Below, piece by piece: positions 5,138-5,315 of a stretch of DNA of 5,315 nt (position 1 is its first letter; every line of letters starts with the position of its first letter). The position numbers were made by a program, and so were the translations under genes. This stretch comes from Chloroflexota bacterium (lineage in GTDB: Bacteria; Chloroflexota; UBA6077), in assembly GCA_021788565.1 (NCBI GenBank), contig JAJYKO010000480.1, positions 1 to 5,315 on the forward strand. Reading direction: 5' to 3'. The notes beneath the pieces were generated by a model, which saw only the letters and a program-made list of their open reading frames with translations, did not search any database and had not been told where the DNA came from.

Positions 5138-5315
5138 GCTCGTCGCCTCCTACAGCCTGGTCATCTTGCTCTGTCTTGTCCTGGCGGGGTCAGCTTTTGT
5201 CTACCTGCTGCGTGACTACCAGCGGCAGCTCAAGCTGAACCAGCTTGGCGACCTCGCTCTGCCGATCACGTGGCAGGTTCGTCTGCTCGAAAAGGCCGGC
5301 GCATCTCCGGATCAG
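5115..5315 (+). CDS. Sensor histidine kinase, N-terminal part (3' truncated by window)
   Basis: Only the first 67 codons are inside the window. The protein starts MFRSLRAKLVASYSLVILLC. The basic N-terminus (R3, R6, K8) is followed by a hydrophobic helix at about 10-32 and then an extracytoplasmic-looking stretch (RDYQRQLKLNQLGDLALPIT). This 'SLR-KL--SY-LV' start is typical of membrane sensor kinases paired with OmpR-family regulators. Catalytic HisKA and ATPase domains would lie beyond the window end, so kinase identity rests on this start and on gene order. The GTG at 5115 has AGGAGGG at 5103-5109, 5 bases upstream and inside the regulator gene, so translation of the two is coupled. It is cut by the window edge; there is no sign of a break. 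Confidence 0.8.
   Translation, partial: MFRSLRAKLVASYSLVILLCLVLAGSAFVYLLRDYQRQLKLNQLGDLALPITWQVRLLEKAGASPDQ

Overview
This GC-rich window carries only plus-strand genes: an aldehyde dehydrogenase tail, a two-subunit sugar-acid dehydratase-type enzyme, a toxin-antitoxin operon and an envelope-sensing/two-component locus. The features together (GC-rich coding sequence, a split UxaA-type hydrolase, a DUF5666-like anchored protein, a response regulator with a -10 box almost touching its ATG) would fit a Chloroflexota-like or other GC-rich environmental bacterium. That placement is a low-confidence inference, because no rRNA or other marker gene is present.

Bases 1-1010 hold the C-terminal two thirds of a succinate-semialdehyde dehydrogenase of the Sad/YneI type, closed by a strong intrinsic terminator. 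A consensus-like sigma-70 promoter (1011-1038) follows at once. It drives a translationally coupled pair: a 102-aa SAF-domain small subunit and a 395-aa large subunit of the UxaA/GarD/SuyAB family (altronate or galactarate dehydratase, sulfolactate sulfo-lyase). The large subunit lacks several cysteines that E. coli UxaA has at the matching positions, so its substrate is open.

Bases 2591-3325 hold a compact stress module. It begins with an extended -10 element and a perfect 13-bp inverted repeat. The repeat's right arm contains the start codon of a short, coding-like 43-aa ORF, which overlaps an antitoxin-like gene by ATGA. The antitoxin-like gene abuts a RelE/ParE-family toxin. The 43-aa ORF is the least explained gene here.

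Bases 3326-3533 are a relatively AT-rich regulatory gap with a possible promoter and a tandem 17-bp-period direct repeat. They precede a 288-aa membrane-anchored protein with two DUF5666-like repeats. Twenty bases further on is an OmpR/PhoB-family response regulator whose ATG sits 8 bases after a perfect TATAAT and has no Shine-Dalgarno sequence, which suggests a leaderless transcript. The histidine kinase gene overlaps the regulator by 23 bases and runs off the window. I infer that the anchored protein belongs to the same envelope-signalling locus, either as sensor accessory or as target.
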